Shown here: positions 8,900 through 18,700 of the stretch, one piece after another
Numbering within the stretch: position 1 is the stretch's first letter
Layout: each line of letters starts with the position of its first letter
Source of the DNA: Actinomycetes bacterium
GTDB lineage: Bacteria > Actinomycetota > Acidimicrobiia > Acidimicrobiales > RAAP-2
Length of the DNA stretch: 64,000 nt
Reading direction: 5' to 3'
Assembly: GCA_021831035.1 (NCBI GenBank)
Contig: JAKBNL010000003.1
Coordinates: 1 to 64,000, forward strand
The notes under the pieces: generated by a model
The model's input: only the letters and a program-made list of their open reading frames with translations
Told to the model about the DNA's origin: nothing
The model's database searches: none
Translations under genes and position numbers: made by a program

Positions 8900-9531
8900 T
8901 CCTCGGACCGCTCAAGCTCGCCGCCCGGCTCGTCGCGGCGGTGCTCGTCGTGCTCTCGGGCTACGTCGCCGTCACCTTCGTCCAGATCTGGCTGCGCGGC
9001 CACGAGCACGCGACCGGCGACGCCGCGGCGATCCTCGTCTTCGGCACGGCCGAGGACAACGGGACGCCCTCGGCCGAGCTCACCGACCGGCTCGACGTGG
9101 CCCTCGCCCTCTACCGGGCGGGCCGGGCCGGTTACGTGGCCGTCACCGGGAGCCGCCAGCCCGGCGACCGCTACACCGAGGCGGGGGTCTCGGCCACCTT
9201 CCTCGAGCGCCGCGGGGTGCCCCGGGACCGGGTGATCGTGGGCGGGGGCGTCGACACCTGGCAGAACGTCGAGAGCGTGGCGCCGAGACTGCTCCGGCGG
9301 GGACTGCGCAGCGTCCTCACCGTCACCGACCCCTTCCACGAGTACCGGGCGATGGCCATCGCCTCGGACTTCGGGCTCGTCCCGTACCCGAGCCCGGTCG
9401 CCGACTCGCCGACCGCCCGCTACGGCCTGTGGCGCTACTACCTCAAAGAGACCCTCGAGGTGGGGGTGGCCCGCGTCGTCGGCTACCGACGGCTGAGCGA
9501 GTGGACGGCGCGCACGCCGCTGCGGGGCTGA
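8896..9531 (+). CDS. DUF218 (YdcF/SanA-like) membrane-anchored protein
   Basis: The 211-residue protein begins with a transmembrane segment (ARLVAAVLVVLSGYVAVTFV). It continues into the DUF218 fold, with ILVFGTAEDNGTPSAELTDRL, VAVTGSRQPGDRYTEA, ERRGVPRDRVIVGGG and TVTDPFHEYRAMAIA. Family members are implicated in envelope maintenance, but their chemistry is unclear. The gene overlaps gltX by 4 bases and precedes two tRNA genes. Confidence 0.82.
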   Translation: MILGPLKLAARLVAAVLVVLSGYVAVTFVQIWLRGHEHATGDAAAILVFGTAEDNGTPSAELTDRLDVALALYRAGRAGYVAVTGSRQPGDRYTEAGVSATFLERRGVPRDRVIVGGGVDTWQNVESVAPRLLRRGLRSVLTVTDPFHEYRAMAIASDFGLVPYPSPVADSPTARYGLWRYYLKETLEVGVARVVGYRRLSEWTARTPLRG

Positions 9532-9575
9532 GCCTCCGGTGGGGCGGTGGCGCCCCTATAGGATGGTCGGGCCCT

Positions 9576-9647
9576 TCGGGGGTGGTGTAATTGGCAACAC
9601 AACTGGTTCTGGTCCAGTTATTCAGGGTTCGAATCCTTGCCCCCGAG
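9576..9647 (+). tRNA. tRNA-Gln (anticodon CTG)
   Basis: A 72-nt cloverleaf folds cleanly. The acceptor stem pairs TCGGGGG with CCCCCGA. The anticodon stem ACTGG/CCAGT encloses loop TTCTGGT with anticodon CTG. The T arm is CAGGG/CCTTG around TTCGAAT. The 3' CCA is not encoded (CGA follows the discriminator G), so it must be added after transcription. Confidence 0.95.
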
Positions 9648-9686
9648 CGAATCCGTCGGCGATACCGGTATCGTTGACGGGCTCAC

Positions 9687-9762
9687 GGTCCCATCGTCTA
9701 GCGGCCTAGGACATCACCCTCTCAAGGTGGAGGCACGGGTTCAAATCCCGTTGGGACTGCCA
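9687..9762 (+). tRNA. tRNA-Glu (anticodon CTC)
   Basis: This is a 76-nt tRNA with acceptor stem GGTCCCA/TGGGACT and a terminal G-U pair. The anticodon stem TCACC/GGTGG encloses loop CTCTCAA, giving anticodon CTC. The T arm is ACGGG/CCCGT. The discriminator G is followed by an encoded CCA, unlike the neighbouring tRNA-Gln. Confidence 0.95.
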
Positions 9763-9882
9763 GTAGGCCTTACCCCCGTTCGTGCGACCACTCCGACGCC
9801 ATCGCGGTCGGTCCCGGTCGGGGCGCCCTCGCGGGACTCGTCGAGGCGACCCGGGCGCGGGGACGCGCCGTAGGCTAACGCC

Positions 9883-10971
9883 GTGGCGACGCCCCGAACG
9901 ATCTCCGGCGAGGCCCTCGTCGCCCGCCTCGAGGACCCCGCCGTCCTCGTCCTCGACGTGCGCGAGCCCGAGGAGGTCGCCGCGTGGGCCTTCCCGGGGG
10001 CGCTCAACGTCCCCCTGGGCGAGCTCGAAGGGCGCCTCGAGGAGCTGCCCGACGCGCACGAGGTGGTCGCCGTGTGCGCCATGGGCGCGCGCGCGACGGC
10101 GGGCGCCGCGCTGCTCGAGGCCGCCGGCCGGCGCGCCCTCGTCCTCGAGGGCGGAATGGCCGCCTGGTCCTCCACCTACGACGAGGCCGAGGGCGTCTTC
10201 GCCGGCGCCACGGTCGTCCAGGTGCGCCGCCGGGGCAAGGGGTGCCTCAGCTACGTCGTGGGCGCCGGCGGGCGCGCCGTGGTGATCGACCCCTCCCTCG
10301 ACGTCGCGCGCTACGAGGCGATCGCCGTGCGTCGCGGCTGGACCATCACCCACGTCCTCGACACCCACCTGCACGCCGACCACCTGAGCGGCGCCCGGGC
10401 CCTCGCGGCGGCCACCGGTGCCGACCTCTGGCTCAACCCGGGCGACCCCTTCGCCTTCGCCTTCACCCCGATCGCCGACGGCGCGACCATCGAGCTCGAC
10501 CCCGGGGTCCACCTCGCGGTCGCCTCGGTGAGCGTCCCGGGCCACACCGAGGGCTCCACGATGTACCGCCTCGGCGAGGCGGCGATCTTCACCGGCGACA
10601 CCCTCTTCTTAGAGAGCGTGGGCCGACCCGACCTCGCCGACGAGGCCGAGGCGTACGCCCACCACCTCTACCGCTCCCTGCACGAGCGGGTCCTGCCCCT
10701 GCCCGACGAGGTCGCGGTCCTGCCCGCCCACTTCGGCCCCGGGGTCGAGGTGCGCGCCGGCGCCCTCGTCGCCCGGCCCCTCGGCGAGCTGCGCCCCGTG
10801 CTCGCCCCCCTCGCCTTCGACGAGCCGGCCTTCGTCGCCTGGGCGCTCGCCCACGTGAAGGACCGCCCGGGCAACTACCGGCGCATCGTGGGCATCAACG
10901 CCGGGCGCGAGGCACCGGGCGACGGGGCCGGCGAGCTCGAGACCGGACCGAACCGCTGCGCGATCGCCTGA
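9883..10971 (+). CDS. Rhodanese-MBL fusion, persulfide dioxygenase-like
   Basis: The 362-residue protein joins two sulfur domains. Residues 1-95 are a rhodanese domain with the active-site cysteine near residue 65 (VAVCAMGARA). Residues ~105-330 are a metallo-beta-lactamase fold with the metal motif THLHADHLSG, then GHTEGSTMYRLG and FTGDTLFLESVGRPDL as in ETHE1-type persulfide dioxygenases. These oxidise glutathione or protein persulfide to sulfite. The rhodanese comes first here, the reverse of the common MBL-rhodanese order. It could act downstream of the SQR-like enzyme on the mobile element. The GTG start is supported by family length only. Confidence 0.85.
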   Translation: MATPRTISGEALVARLEDPAVLVLDVREPEEVAAWAFPGALNVPLGELEGRLEELPDAHEVVAVCAMGARATAGAALLEAAGRRALVLEGGMAAWSSTYDEAEGVFAGATVVQVRRRGKGCLSYVVGAGGRAVVIDPSLDVARYEAIAVRRGWTITHVLDTHLHADHLSGARALAAATGADLWLNPGDPFAFAFTPIADGATIELDPGVHLAVASVSVPGHTEGSTMYRLGEAAIFTGDTLFLESVGRPDLADEAEAYAHHLYRSLHERVLPLPDEVAVLPAHFGPGVEVRAGALVARPLGELRPVLAPLAFDEPAFVAWALAHVKDRPGNYRRIVGINAGREAPGDGAGELETGPNRCAIA

Positions 10972-11034
10972 GCGGCGCGACGTCGCGTCCGCCCGACGGG
11001 ACGTCGCGAGGCCGCGAGTCGCGGCGGGCCCGCT

Positions 11035-11201
11035 TACAATACGGTTACGATTCGCCCGTCGGCGGGAGCGACGTGGCGGCCCCGCCAGGATCTACCGGTT
11101 GATCAGGGGGGTCACGGGGGTCCCGCGCTGTGGGAAACCTCGCGGCGGACCGTCGCGCGCGGGTCCGCCTCTCCCGTCGACGAGGGCGCCCTACCTATAC
11201 T
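11035..11201 (+). promoter_or_regulatory. Candidate promoters for the IPT-repeat protein gene
   Basis: The interval 10972-11319 has no gene. Two -10-like hexamers are visible: TACAAT at 11035-11040 and TATACT at 11196-11201. The second lies about 120 bases before the likely start codon and implies a leader. Neither has a clear -35 partner, so this is tentative. Confidence 0.35.
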
Positions 11202-11319
11202 TTGAGTCAGAAGGCGTGTCGTGACTCGTCACGAAGGACGTCTCGCATGCATCAACGCAGTGCCGCATGTAAACCGACGGTCCGGTGAGAGCCGGCCAAC
11301 GAATGGAGTGAAAACAGGA

Positions 11320-13884
11320 ATGAATAGTCCAAGAGCGATTCACCGCCACTTGGTACGGGCCCTGGCCGCTGGCGCTTTGCTCGCGGCTGCGGCACTGCCG
11401 ATGGCGATCGCGACCGCCGCGGGAGCAGCGGGAACGACCTACACAGCGGCGTTCTCCACTAGCCCGAGCGGTGGCACCAGCAGCGGCGCGTACTTCGGCA
11501 CCGGCGCCTCCGGCACCGTGCTGATCACCGCGTCGTCCCCGGTCTTCGCGGGTGACGGCGGCAACGCCAGCATCACCACGAACGCCCCGGGCGTGACCTT
11601 CACCAACGTGGTGGACACGACGGGTAACACGCTGACTGCCGACTTCGCCTCGACGTCGGCCACGGTCCCCGGGACGTACTCCCTCACGGTCGTGGACAAC
11701 GCGAACCCGTCCCCGGGCCTGCCCCTGGGCAACCAGTTCCAGGTCTACGCGGACCCGTCGGTCAGCTCGGTGTCGCCGAGCTCGTTGACGAACACCGTGC
11801 CGGTCACGACGACGAACCTGACCGTAACCGGCTCGGGCTTCGTGGGTAGCCCCTATGTCGCGCTCACGAGCACCGTCGACGGGACCTCGTTGCTGGTCAA
11901 CTCCGTCTCGAGCACGGGCGTGCAGGGCACGCCGACGTACTCGATGACGGTGAACGTCTCGGTGGAGAACTCCAACACCCGTCTGCCGGCGACGCCGGGC
12001 ACGTACGTGATGACCGTCATCAACCCTGACGGCGGCTCGGTCACGACGGGCCCGATCTTCACGGTGATCGGCAACCAGATCACGACGATCAGCCCCTCGG
12101 CCATCACGGCTGTTGGGGCCAGTGAGACGGTGATCCTCACCGGTGGCGGCTTCCAGTCCAACGCGGCAGTCACCTTCGTGGGTGGTACTTGCGCGGACGC
12201 GACCATCGTCAGCTCCTCGGTGACGAGCGCGAGCTCGATCTCGGTGGTCCTTGACGTGACCAGCGTCACGGCGGCCCAGTGCGGCTTCCAGGTCGCCAAC
12301 ACCGGCCCGGGTGACAACGGCGCGGTCTCGCAGTCCGCGTCGACGGCCCTGGGCTTCGGCGAGGCCGGTACGGCCTACCCGCTCGTGACCGGCTCGAGCC
12401 TCGCGACCGGCGCGGCCGTGGTCGGTGGTGCCCCGAGCACGACCATCACCTTCACCGGTATGGGCTTCAGCTCGTTCACCACGCCGCTCAACTACACGAC
12501 GTGGGGCTCGAACAACGTGCAGGACTTCAACGCCCTCGTGACCGGTTCGGCGGGTCCTTCCACGCCGTGCCTCGCGAACGGTGCGGGCACCTCGCTGACC
12601 TGCAACGTCTCGGCGGGTGTCGGTGCGCCCTTCGCGGCCTCTCCGGCCATGCCGACGGCGGGTCCGCACACGGCCCTGCTGACCAACGCCGGCACGATCG
12701 GCGGGTTCCCGGGTGCCTTCACGGTTGACGGCCCGACCATCACGTCGGCCTCGCCCGCGGCACTGGCGATTGGCGCGCCCATCGGCACGACGGTCGCCCT
12801 CACGGGTACGGAGTTCAACAACACCACCCAGGGCAAGGTCACGGTTGGCGGCGGCGACACGCTGAACGGCGTGTTCAACAACGTCAGCGCCACGACCGAG
12901 AACTTCGTCGTGACGGCCTCGCCGACCAAGGCGAGCGCCGCGACGGTGTTCGACACCCTGCAGCTGGTCACGACGGACGCCTACGGCGTCCCCGAGGCCT
13001 CGGTGCCCTTCCCGATGCTCGTCAACCCGGCGCCCTCGATCACTAACACGACCTACGCGACCGGCACGACCGGCGTCGGCGTCGGCGCGGCGGCCCAGCC
13101 CGTCACCATCGTGGGCACGGGCTTCGAGTCCGGTGCGACCGTCACGGCCTTCGTGAACGCGTCGGGCACGGCTGACACGGCGGTTACGGCGAAGGTCACG
13201 GGTGTGAACGCCCTCGGCACGCAGATCTCGGCGACCATCGCGATCGCGGCCGGTGACACGAACACCATCGACGGCTTCACCGTCACCAACCCTGACGGTG
13301 GCGTAGCGACCGCCTCGGCGGTGGCTCCGGCCGGCCTCGTCATCGACGCGGCCCCGACCATCTCCGCGGTGTCGCCGGCAACGGCGACCCCGAGCGCGAC
13401 CAACAACTTCACCATCACTGGGACTGGTTTCCAGACCGGTGCGGTTGTGAGCGCGACGGCTAACGGGACCTGTGGCGTCGCCACGGTGGCCTCGGCGACG
13501 TCGATCACCGTCTCGTGCACCCTCGGTGCTCCGGGCGCGACGGCGACGAGCCTGGTCGTGACGAACCTCGACGGTGGCAACGCCACCTCGGCGGTCGTCC
13601 TGGCCGCTCAGACCACGCCCCCGGCGCCGGCCTTCCACGTGTCGGCGGTCCACGGCGTTGCCGTGCACGGTCGGACCGTGAGCCTCACGATCGTCGGTAC
13701 CGGCTTCTACGGCCAGCCGAAGATCAAGAGCACGGGCCGTGGTGTCCGCGCGGTTGTCGCTAAGGACAACGGCAAGGTCCTCGTGGTCCGGGTCACCACC
13801 CCGATGAACGTCCGCGGCTGGCACACCTTCACGGTGATCCTGGCCAACGGCAAGTCGGGCAAGGTCAACTACCTGACCAAGTAG
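11320..13884 (+). CDS. Exported IPT/TIG-repeat surface protein
   Basis: The 854-residue protein has a signal peptide (basic start, then ALAAGALLAAAALPMAIATAAGA). It continues as a chain of at least five immunoglobulin-like IPT/TIG units, recognisable from recurring phrases such as VTGSGF, LTGGGFQSNAAVTF, LTGTEFNN, IVGTGFESGATV and ITGTGFQTGAVV. Thr, Ser, Ala and Gly dominate. It has no catalytic domain or obvious anchor. Its long leader, regular codon choice and strong terminator suggest high expression, so a cell-surface or S-layer-like structural role is possible but unproven. I chose the ATG at 11320 because it starts the signal peptide; an upstream in-frame GTG at 11221 is less likely. 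Confidence 0.8.
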   Translation: MNSPRAIHRHLVRALAAGALLAAAALPMAIATAAGAAGTTYTAAFSTSPSGGTSSGAYFGTGASGTVLITASSPVFAGDGGNASITTNAPGVTFTNVVDTTGNTLTADFASTSATVPGTYSLTVVDNANPSPGLPLGNQFQVYADPSVSSVSPSSLTNTVPVTTTNLTVTGSGFVGSPYVALTSTVDGTSLLVNSVSSTGVQGTPTYSMTVNVSVENSNTRLPATPGTYVMTVINPDGGSVTTGPIFTVIGNQITTISPSAITAVGASETVILTGGGFQSNAAVTFVGGTCADATIVSSSVTSASSISVVLDVTSVTAAQCGFQVANTGPGDNGAVSQSASTALGFGEAGTAYPLVTGSSLATGAAVVGGAPSTTITFTGMGFSSFTTPLNYTTWGSNNVQDFNALVTGSAGPSTPCLANGAGTSLTCNVSAGVGAPFAASPAMPTAGPHTALLTNAGTIGGFPGAFTVDGPTITSASPAALAIGAPIGTTVALTGTEFNNTTQGKVTVGGGDTLNGVFNNVSATTENFVVTASPTKASAATVFDTLQLVTTDAYGVPEASVPFPMLVNPAPSITNTTYATGTTGVGVGAAAQPVTIVGTGFESGATVTAFVNASGTADTAVTAKVTGVNALGTQISATIAIAAGDTNTIDGFTVTNPDGGVATASAVAPAGLVIDAAPTISAVSPATATPSATNNFTITGTGFQTGAVVSATANGTCGVATVASATSITVSCTLGAPGATATSLVVTNLDGGNATSAVVLAAQTTPPAPAFHVSAVHGVAVHGRTVSLTIVGTGFYGQPKIKSTGRGVRAVVAKDNGKVLVVRVTTPMNVRGWHTFTVILANGKSGKVNYLTK

Positions 13885-13906
13885 TTCCTGTCACTCCACG
13901 CAGTTA

Positions 13907-13940
13907 GGAAGGAGGGCCCCCGCGAGGGGGCCCTCCTTCC
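13907..13940. terminator. Strong hairpin terminator
   Basis: A perfect 15-bp stem (GGAAGGAGGGCCCCC paired with GGGGGCCCTCCTTCC) closes a GCGA tetraloop. It sits 23 bases after the IPT-protein stop and before the convergent gene at 14018, so it may serve both. There is no clear U-tract. Confidence 0.8.
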
Positions 13941-14017
13941 GCGTGATGGCGGTGCCGTTGGCGGCGGTGGCGGGAGCGTGGGATGACGGGCCGCGGGCTC
14001 CTGGGTCCGCGACGCGC

Positions 14018-15130
14018 TCAGGCCGACGGGGGCGACCAGGTGGTCCCGTCGGGACCGTCGCGGACCTCGAAGCCGGCCGCGAGCAGGACGTCGCGCAGCC
14101 CGTCGGCGACGTCGTAGAGACCCCGGTCGCGGACGTCGCGGCGCAGGGCGATGAGCCCCTCCACGAGGGGCGCCGGGTCGACGAAGCCGGTGCCGCCGGT
14201 CTCGGCGAGGCGCACGAGGGTGGCGAGGGCCTCGGTGGCCCCGTCGGCGCCCCGCGCGGCGAGCTCGGCGAGGGCGAGGGGCGTGTCGGGGCGGCGATCC
14301 TCGTGGGCCGCGGGGATCGGTCGCGCGGAGGCGATCGGGACGGACGCCTCGCGCAGCTCGGTGAGGGCGAGGCTGGAACCGGCGGGGAGGGTGCGCACGT
14401 CGCCGGCGAGGCGCCAGTGGGCCCCGGCGCGGCCCCTGACGGTGAGGGTGTCGGTGGCGAGGTCGATGACGACGGCGGTGTGCTCGTCGATTCCCAGGGT
14501 GGCGACGCCCAGGGGCAGCTGGGCCTCCAGGGCCTCGAGGCGGGGCTCGCCGAGGTAGCAGTAGCGGGTGTCGTAGTTCTGGCCCTCGGCGTTGTCGTAG
14601 TGGGGCAGGACGACACAGCGCAATCCGAGCGTGCCCGTGAGGTCGAGTCCGGGGACCCAGGCGGGCTCGTCGACGCCGACCTTGTAGATCTCGTAGATCG
14701 GGGGGGTGAAGGCGCCCGCGGTGAGGGTGGCCGCCGAGGAGAGGCAGATCGTCCCACCCGCGTCGAGCACGTGGGCGAGGTCGTCGGCGAGACCGAGGGG
14801 CCCCCACTGGGCGAGGGCCCAGGTGGGGCTGCCCGGTCCGGCGAAGACGTAGGTGGCCTCGCGCACGCGCTGTTTGAAGAGGGCCCGCTCGAGCGAGCTC
14901 GAGCGGGCGAACGAGGCGAGGTGCAGGGTCTCGAGGGCGACCCCGAGGGAGGTCGCGAAGTACTCCTCGAGCTTCTGGCTCATCTGGGGGACGTTGAGCT
15001 GGAAGCCGTAGGGGGTGTCGAGGTTCACCGCCCGCGGGTCGGGGATGCGTGAGAGGACTTCGCGGTGGATCTTGGTCATGCCCGGTGCGGTCTCGCCCGA
15101 GCCCAGCAGGACGAGGACGCCGGCCGCCAT
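14018..15130 (-). CDS. S51 peptidase/cyanophycinase-like protein with CysS-like C-terminus
   Basis: The 370-residue protein starts with VLVLLGSGETAPGMTKIHRE. It has a probable nucleophile-elbow serine in CLSSAATLTAGAF and the segment VATLGIDEHTAVVIDLAT, resembling the S51 peptidase/cyanophycinase family. The last ~45 residues (IALRRDVRDRGLYDVADGLR, then FEVRDGPDGTTW) closely resemble the C-terminal end of cysteinyl-tRNA synthetase, including the cysS gene in this window. The substrate is unknown, and the tail could contact RNA or be a structural cap. Convergent with the IPT-protein gene. Confidence 0.75.
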   Translation of the reverse strand: MAAGVLVLLGSGETAPGMTKIHREVLSRIPDPRAVNLDTPYGFQLNVPQMSQKLEEYFATSLGVALETLHLASFARSSSLERALFKQRVREATYVFAGPGSPTWALAQWGPLGLADDLAHVLDAGGTICLSSAATLTAGAFTPPIYEIYKVGVDEPAWVPGLDLTGTLGLRCVVLPHYDNAEGQNYDTRYCYLGEPRLEALEAQLPLGVATLGIDEHTAVVIDLATDTLTVRGRAGAHWRLAGDVRTLPAGSSLALTELREASVPIASARPIPAAHEDRRPDTPLALAELAARGADGATEALATLVRLAETGGTGFVDPAPLVEGLIALRRDVRDRGLYDVADGLRDVLLAAGFEVRDGPDGTTWSPPSA

Positions 15131-15187
15131 CGGCTCAGCGTACCGTGGGGCATCCCCGAGCGTTCCGGGCCCCGCTACGGTGGCGTG

Positions 15188-15643
15188 GTGGCCGGCGTGG
15201 TCGTCACGGTGAGGGAGCGGACCCGGGCGGGGGTCTCGGCCCCCCTCGTCGCGTGGGCCATCGCCATGGCGGTGGTGCTGGTGGTGGGTGTCGTCGCGCC
15301 GTCATCGGGTGGCGTCGTGTGGGGCTTCGTGGTCTCCACGCTCCTCGGGGTCTACCTCGGGGTGAAGCGCCGGGTCGGCACCGTCCTCATCGCACCCGTC
15401 GTGAGCTGGCTCTTCGCCGCCTTCCCGCTGCTTATCGCCTCGATGGTCCACTCGGGCCTCGTGAAGGGCTTCGTCCTCGGGGGGCTCCTCATCACCGTCG
15501 GGTGGGTCGGGGTCGCGCTGTGCGAGGTGGTCTTCTTGGGGCTGGTCGCGGTCGCGGCGCGCCTCGTCACGTCGGGACGCCGGGAGGGTCCGGTCGTCTA
15601 TGTCGACCCGCCGGGTCGGCGCTCGCACGGGGGTCGGGGCTGA
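15188..15643 (+). CDS. Small multi-pass membrane protein
   Basis: The ~151-residue protein has about four hydrophobic segments (LVAWAIAMAVVLVVGVVA; VWGFVVSTLLGVYLG; VLIAPVVSWLFAAFPLLIAS; LLITVGWVGVALCEVVFLGL) and a short basic tail. I do not recognise the family. The start could be the GTG at 15185 or 15188. It is divergent from the S51-like gene. Confidence 0.55.
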   Translation: MAGVVVTVRERTRAGVSAPLVAWAIAMAVVLVVGVVAPSSGGVVWGFVVSTLLGVYLGVKRRVGTVLIAPVVSWLFAAFPLLIASMVHSGLVKGFVLGGLLITVGWVGVALCEVVFLGLVAVAARLVTSGRREGPVVYVDPPGRRSHGGRG

Positions 15644-15799
15644 TTCCACCGACGCACGGGTCGGCGTGAGTGTGTACGAAATGTCCAGTTTCTCGGTCCG
15701 CGAGAGTTCGGAGACGACTTCGTAGACCCTGGCGGGTGAGAATCTGATAAGAAGTCTCCGATCAGCGTGGTCGCGCGTTGGGACAGTGGGGAGGCAGAG

Positions 15800-18700
15800 T
15801 TGACCATTCGAAGCGTGGGACGTCGCGCCATGGCGGCGGTCCTCGGCGTCGCGGCGGTGTCGCTGGTCGCCTTTACGACGTCGACGGTGCTGGTCGCAGC
15901 GCCCGCCGGGGCGTCACCGAGCGCGGGTGCGTCGCACCTGGTGCTCAACCCCGTCGGGGGCAACAACTACTTCGCGAGCCTGCGCGGCGTGGGGTACGAG
16001 CAGACCCTCCTCAACGCTCAGGTGCAGGCGAGCGCCCTGCCCACCAACGCGCCCTTCGGCGCGGGCAACGCCGTGCCCACCTGGACGCCGCTCGGCCCCG
16101 CGCCGGAGGCCAACGGCTACGGCGGGGCGAACTCGGGGCGGGTCACGGGGCTCGCCGTCTCGCCGAGCGGGACCCTCTACCTCGCCTCCGCGGGTGGTGG
16201 GGTCTGGACCTCAACAAACGGTGGCACCTCGTGGTCCACCTCTACCGACGCCCAGCCCGACATCGCCATGGGCTCGGTCACCGTCGACCCCACCAACACC
16301 GCCTACGTCTTCGCGGGGACCGGTGAGCAGAACCAGTGCCTCGACTGCTTCTACGGCGACGGGATCCTCGAGTCCGCCGACGGCGGCCAGACCTGGACGA
16401 CCGTGAACCCCGGTGGGATGTTCACCGGCGTCGACATCGGCTCGATCACCGTCGTCCCGGGGGCGCCCGCCATCTCGTCGACCACGGTGCTCGCCGGGAC
16501 CTCGGCGGGCCTCTTCGTCTCGACCGACGGCGGCCAGACCTGGACGGCGGAGAGCACCGCCGACCCCGCGGGCTGGGCCTACGGCAACGCCCCGGTGTCG
16601 TCGGTCACCCTCAACACCGACACCTCGCCCGTCTCGATCTACGCCTACGTGCAGGGCACCGGCGTCGTCTACAGCGCTGACGGCGGCGCCACCTGGTCGG
16701 TCAGCCTTCCCCTACCGATCGCGGCCGGCCGCTACGACACGGGCTCGATCGCCCTCGCCCCGGGGGCGACCCAGGCGAGTACGACGGTCTACGCGTCGCT
16801 CGGCTCCGGCCCCGGCTCGGGTTACGTGGGGTTCTACACGTCCACCGACGGCGGCCAGACGTGGAACGCGTCAACCATGTGCAACTCGGGCGGGGCCTCA
16901 CCCAACCCCGAGGTCGGCTGCGTGCCGTACTTCACGAGTGACAACTACAGCTACTACGGGACCGACAGCGACGCAAACGGCGACCAGAGTTGGTACGACA
17001 ACGTCATCGCGGTCGACCCGCTGAACCCCCAGATCATCGTGGCGGCCGGCATCGGCCTGGTGGAGAGCACCGACGGGGGCGCCAACTGGACGAACCTCAA
17101 CGGTGGCGGATACTTCTCTACTCCGAGCCCGCTCTTCCACCCCGACTTCCACGCCCTCACCTTCGACGCGGCGGGCAACCTCTACTTCGGCAACGACGGC
17201 GGGGTGTGGGAGCTGCCGGCGGCGGACGTGGCGAGCGCCACGACGACGGGGCTTGCGAACCTCAACACCAACCTCGACATCACCCAGTTCTACCCGGGCG
17301 TCGCCGAGGCCGGTAACGCGAGCACGATCCTGGCCGGTGCCCAGGACAACGGCACCAACCTGTACTCGGCGTCGGCGACGCCGCCGACCACGTGGAACGA
17401 GGTCCTCGGGGGCGACGGGGCCTACTCGGCCATCGACCAGGCGAACCCCAACGACCAGGTGGCCGAGGCCGACGTCTCCTCGGGATCGGGCCTCTACGCC
17501 ACGACCGACGGGTGGAACACGGTGTTCAACAACATCACCCCGCCGGGCTTCAACGGCTCGAACTGGGTGGCCCCGCTGGTAATCGAACAAGGCACGCCCG
17601 GACCGACCGTCCTCTTCGGGGGCGCCGGTGTCTTCACCTCCACCGACTTCGGGACGAGCTGGTCGGGTCCGACGGGCTACGGCGCCTCCAACTTCGTTCT
17701 CACCTCGGCCCTCGCGGTCGCCCCGTCGAACCCCTCGATCGTCTACGCCGGCTACGACGACGGGACGATCGAAGTCTCCCAGGACGGGGGGAGCACGTGG
17801 ACGACGGTGCAGGCGGCTAACGGCGTCGAGGTGACCCACATCGCCGTCGACCCGACCTCGCCGACGACGATCTACGTGACCTCGTCGGCGGTCGGGTTCC
17901 AGGGGCTGCCCACCGGCGGCCAGGCCGGGCCGCCGTCGGTGGTCGAGTACACCACGACGACCACGACGCCCACGCTCACCGACCTGACCGGCGACCTCGC
18001 CCCGGGCGTGCCGACCTCCTCGGTGGTGCCCGACGGCAACGGCGGACTGATCGTCGCCACCGACGTCGGCGTGTTCTGGGCGAAGACCCTCAACGGGGCC
18101 TCCACCAGCTGGGTCCGCCTGGGGGCGGGCCTGCCCAACGTCCAGGTGATGGACGTGGCCCTCACCGCCCACGGCACCGTGATCGCCTACACCCACGGCC
18201 GGGGGGTGTGGACGATCCCCTTCACGACCTCGGCCGCGACCGGGGCCACGATCTGCACGTGGAACGGGGGGTCCGGAACCGGCGGCTCCGACTGGTCGGT
18301 CGGGTCGAACTGGACGACGACCTCGGGGGCGCCGTGCACCGGGCCCGGCGGCCCGCCCGCGGGGGCCCAGATCGTCTTTCCGGCCTCGGCGGTCTCGACG
18401 ACGGTGAACTGGGACTCGGGCACCGAGGCCGGCGGGGGTGGCGTCGCCCCGGCGACGACGTTCGACTCGATCTCGATCGAGGGGAACTACCTCTTCAACG
18501 ACGACTCCGGGGGCGTGCCGATCACCCTCGACGTGGGCGCGACGAACAACGCCCCGTGCGGGCCGAGCGTGGGTCTGTGCGTGACGACGTCCCCCGTCTA
18601 CCTCCCGATGGGCTTCGACTTCGCGGACACCCAGGAGCTCGCGGCGAACACCCGCGATATTGTCTACCTGGACGGCGCGGTGTCCTGGGCCCCCTCCGTC

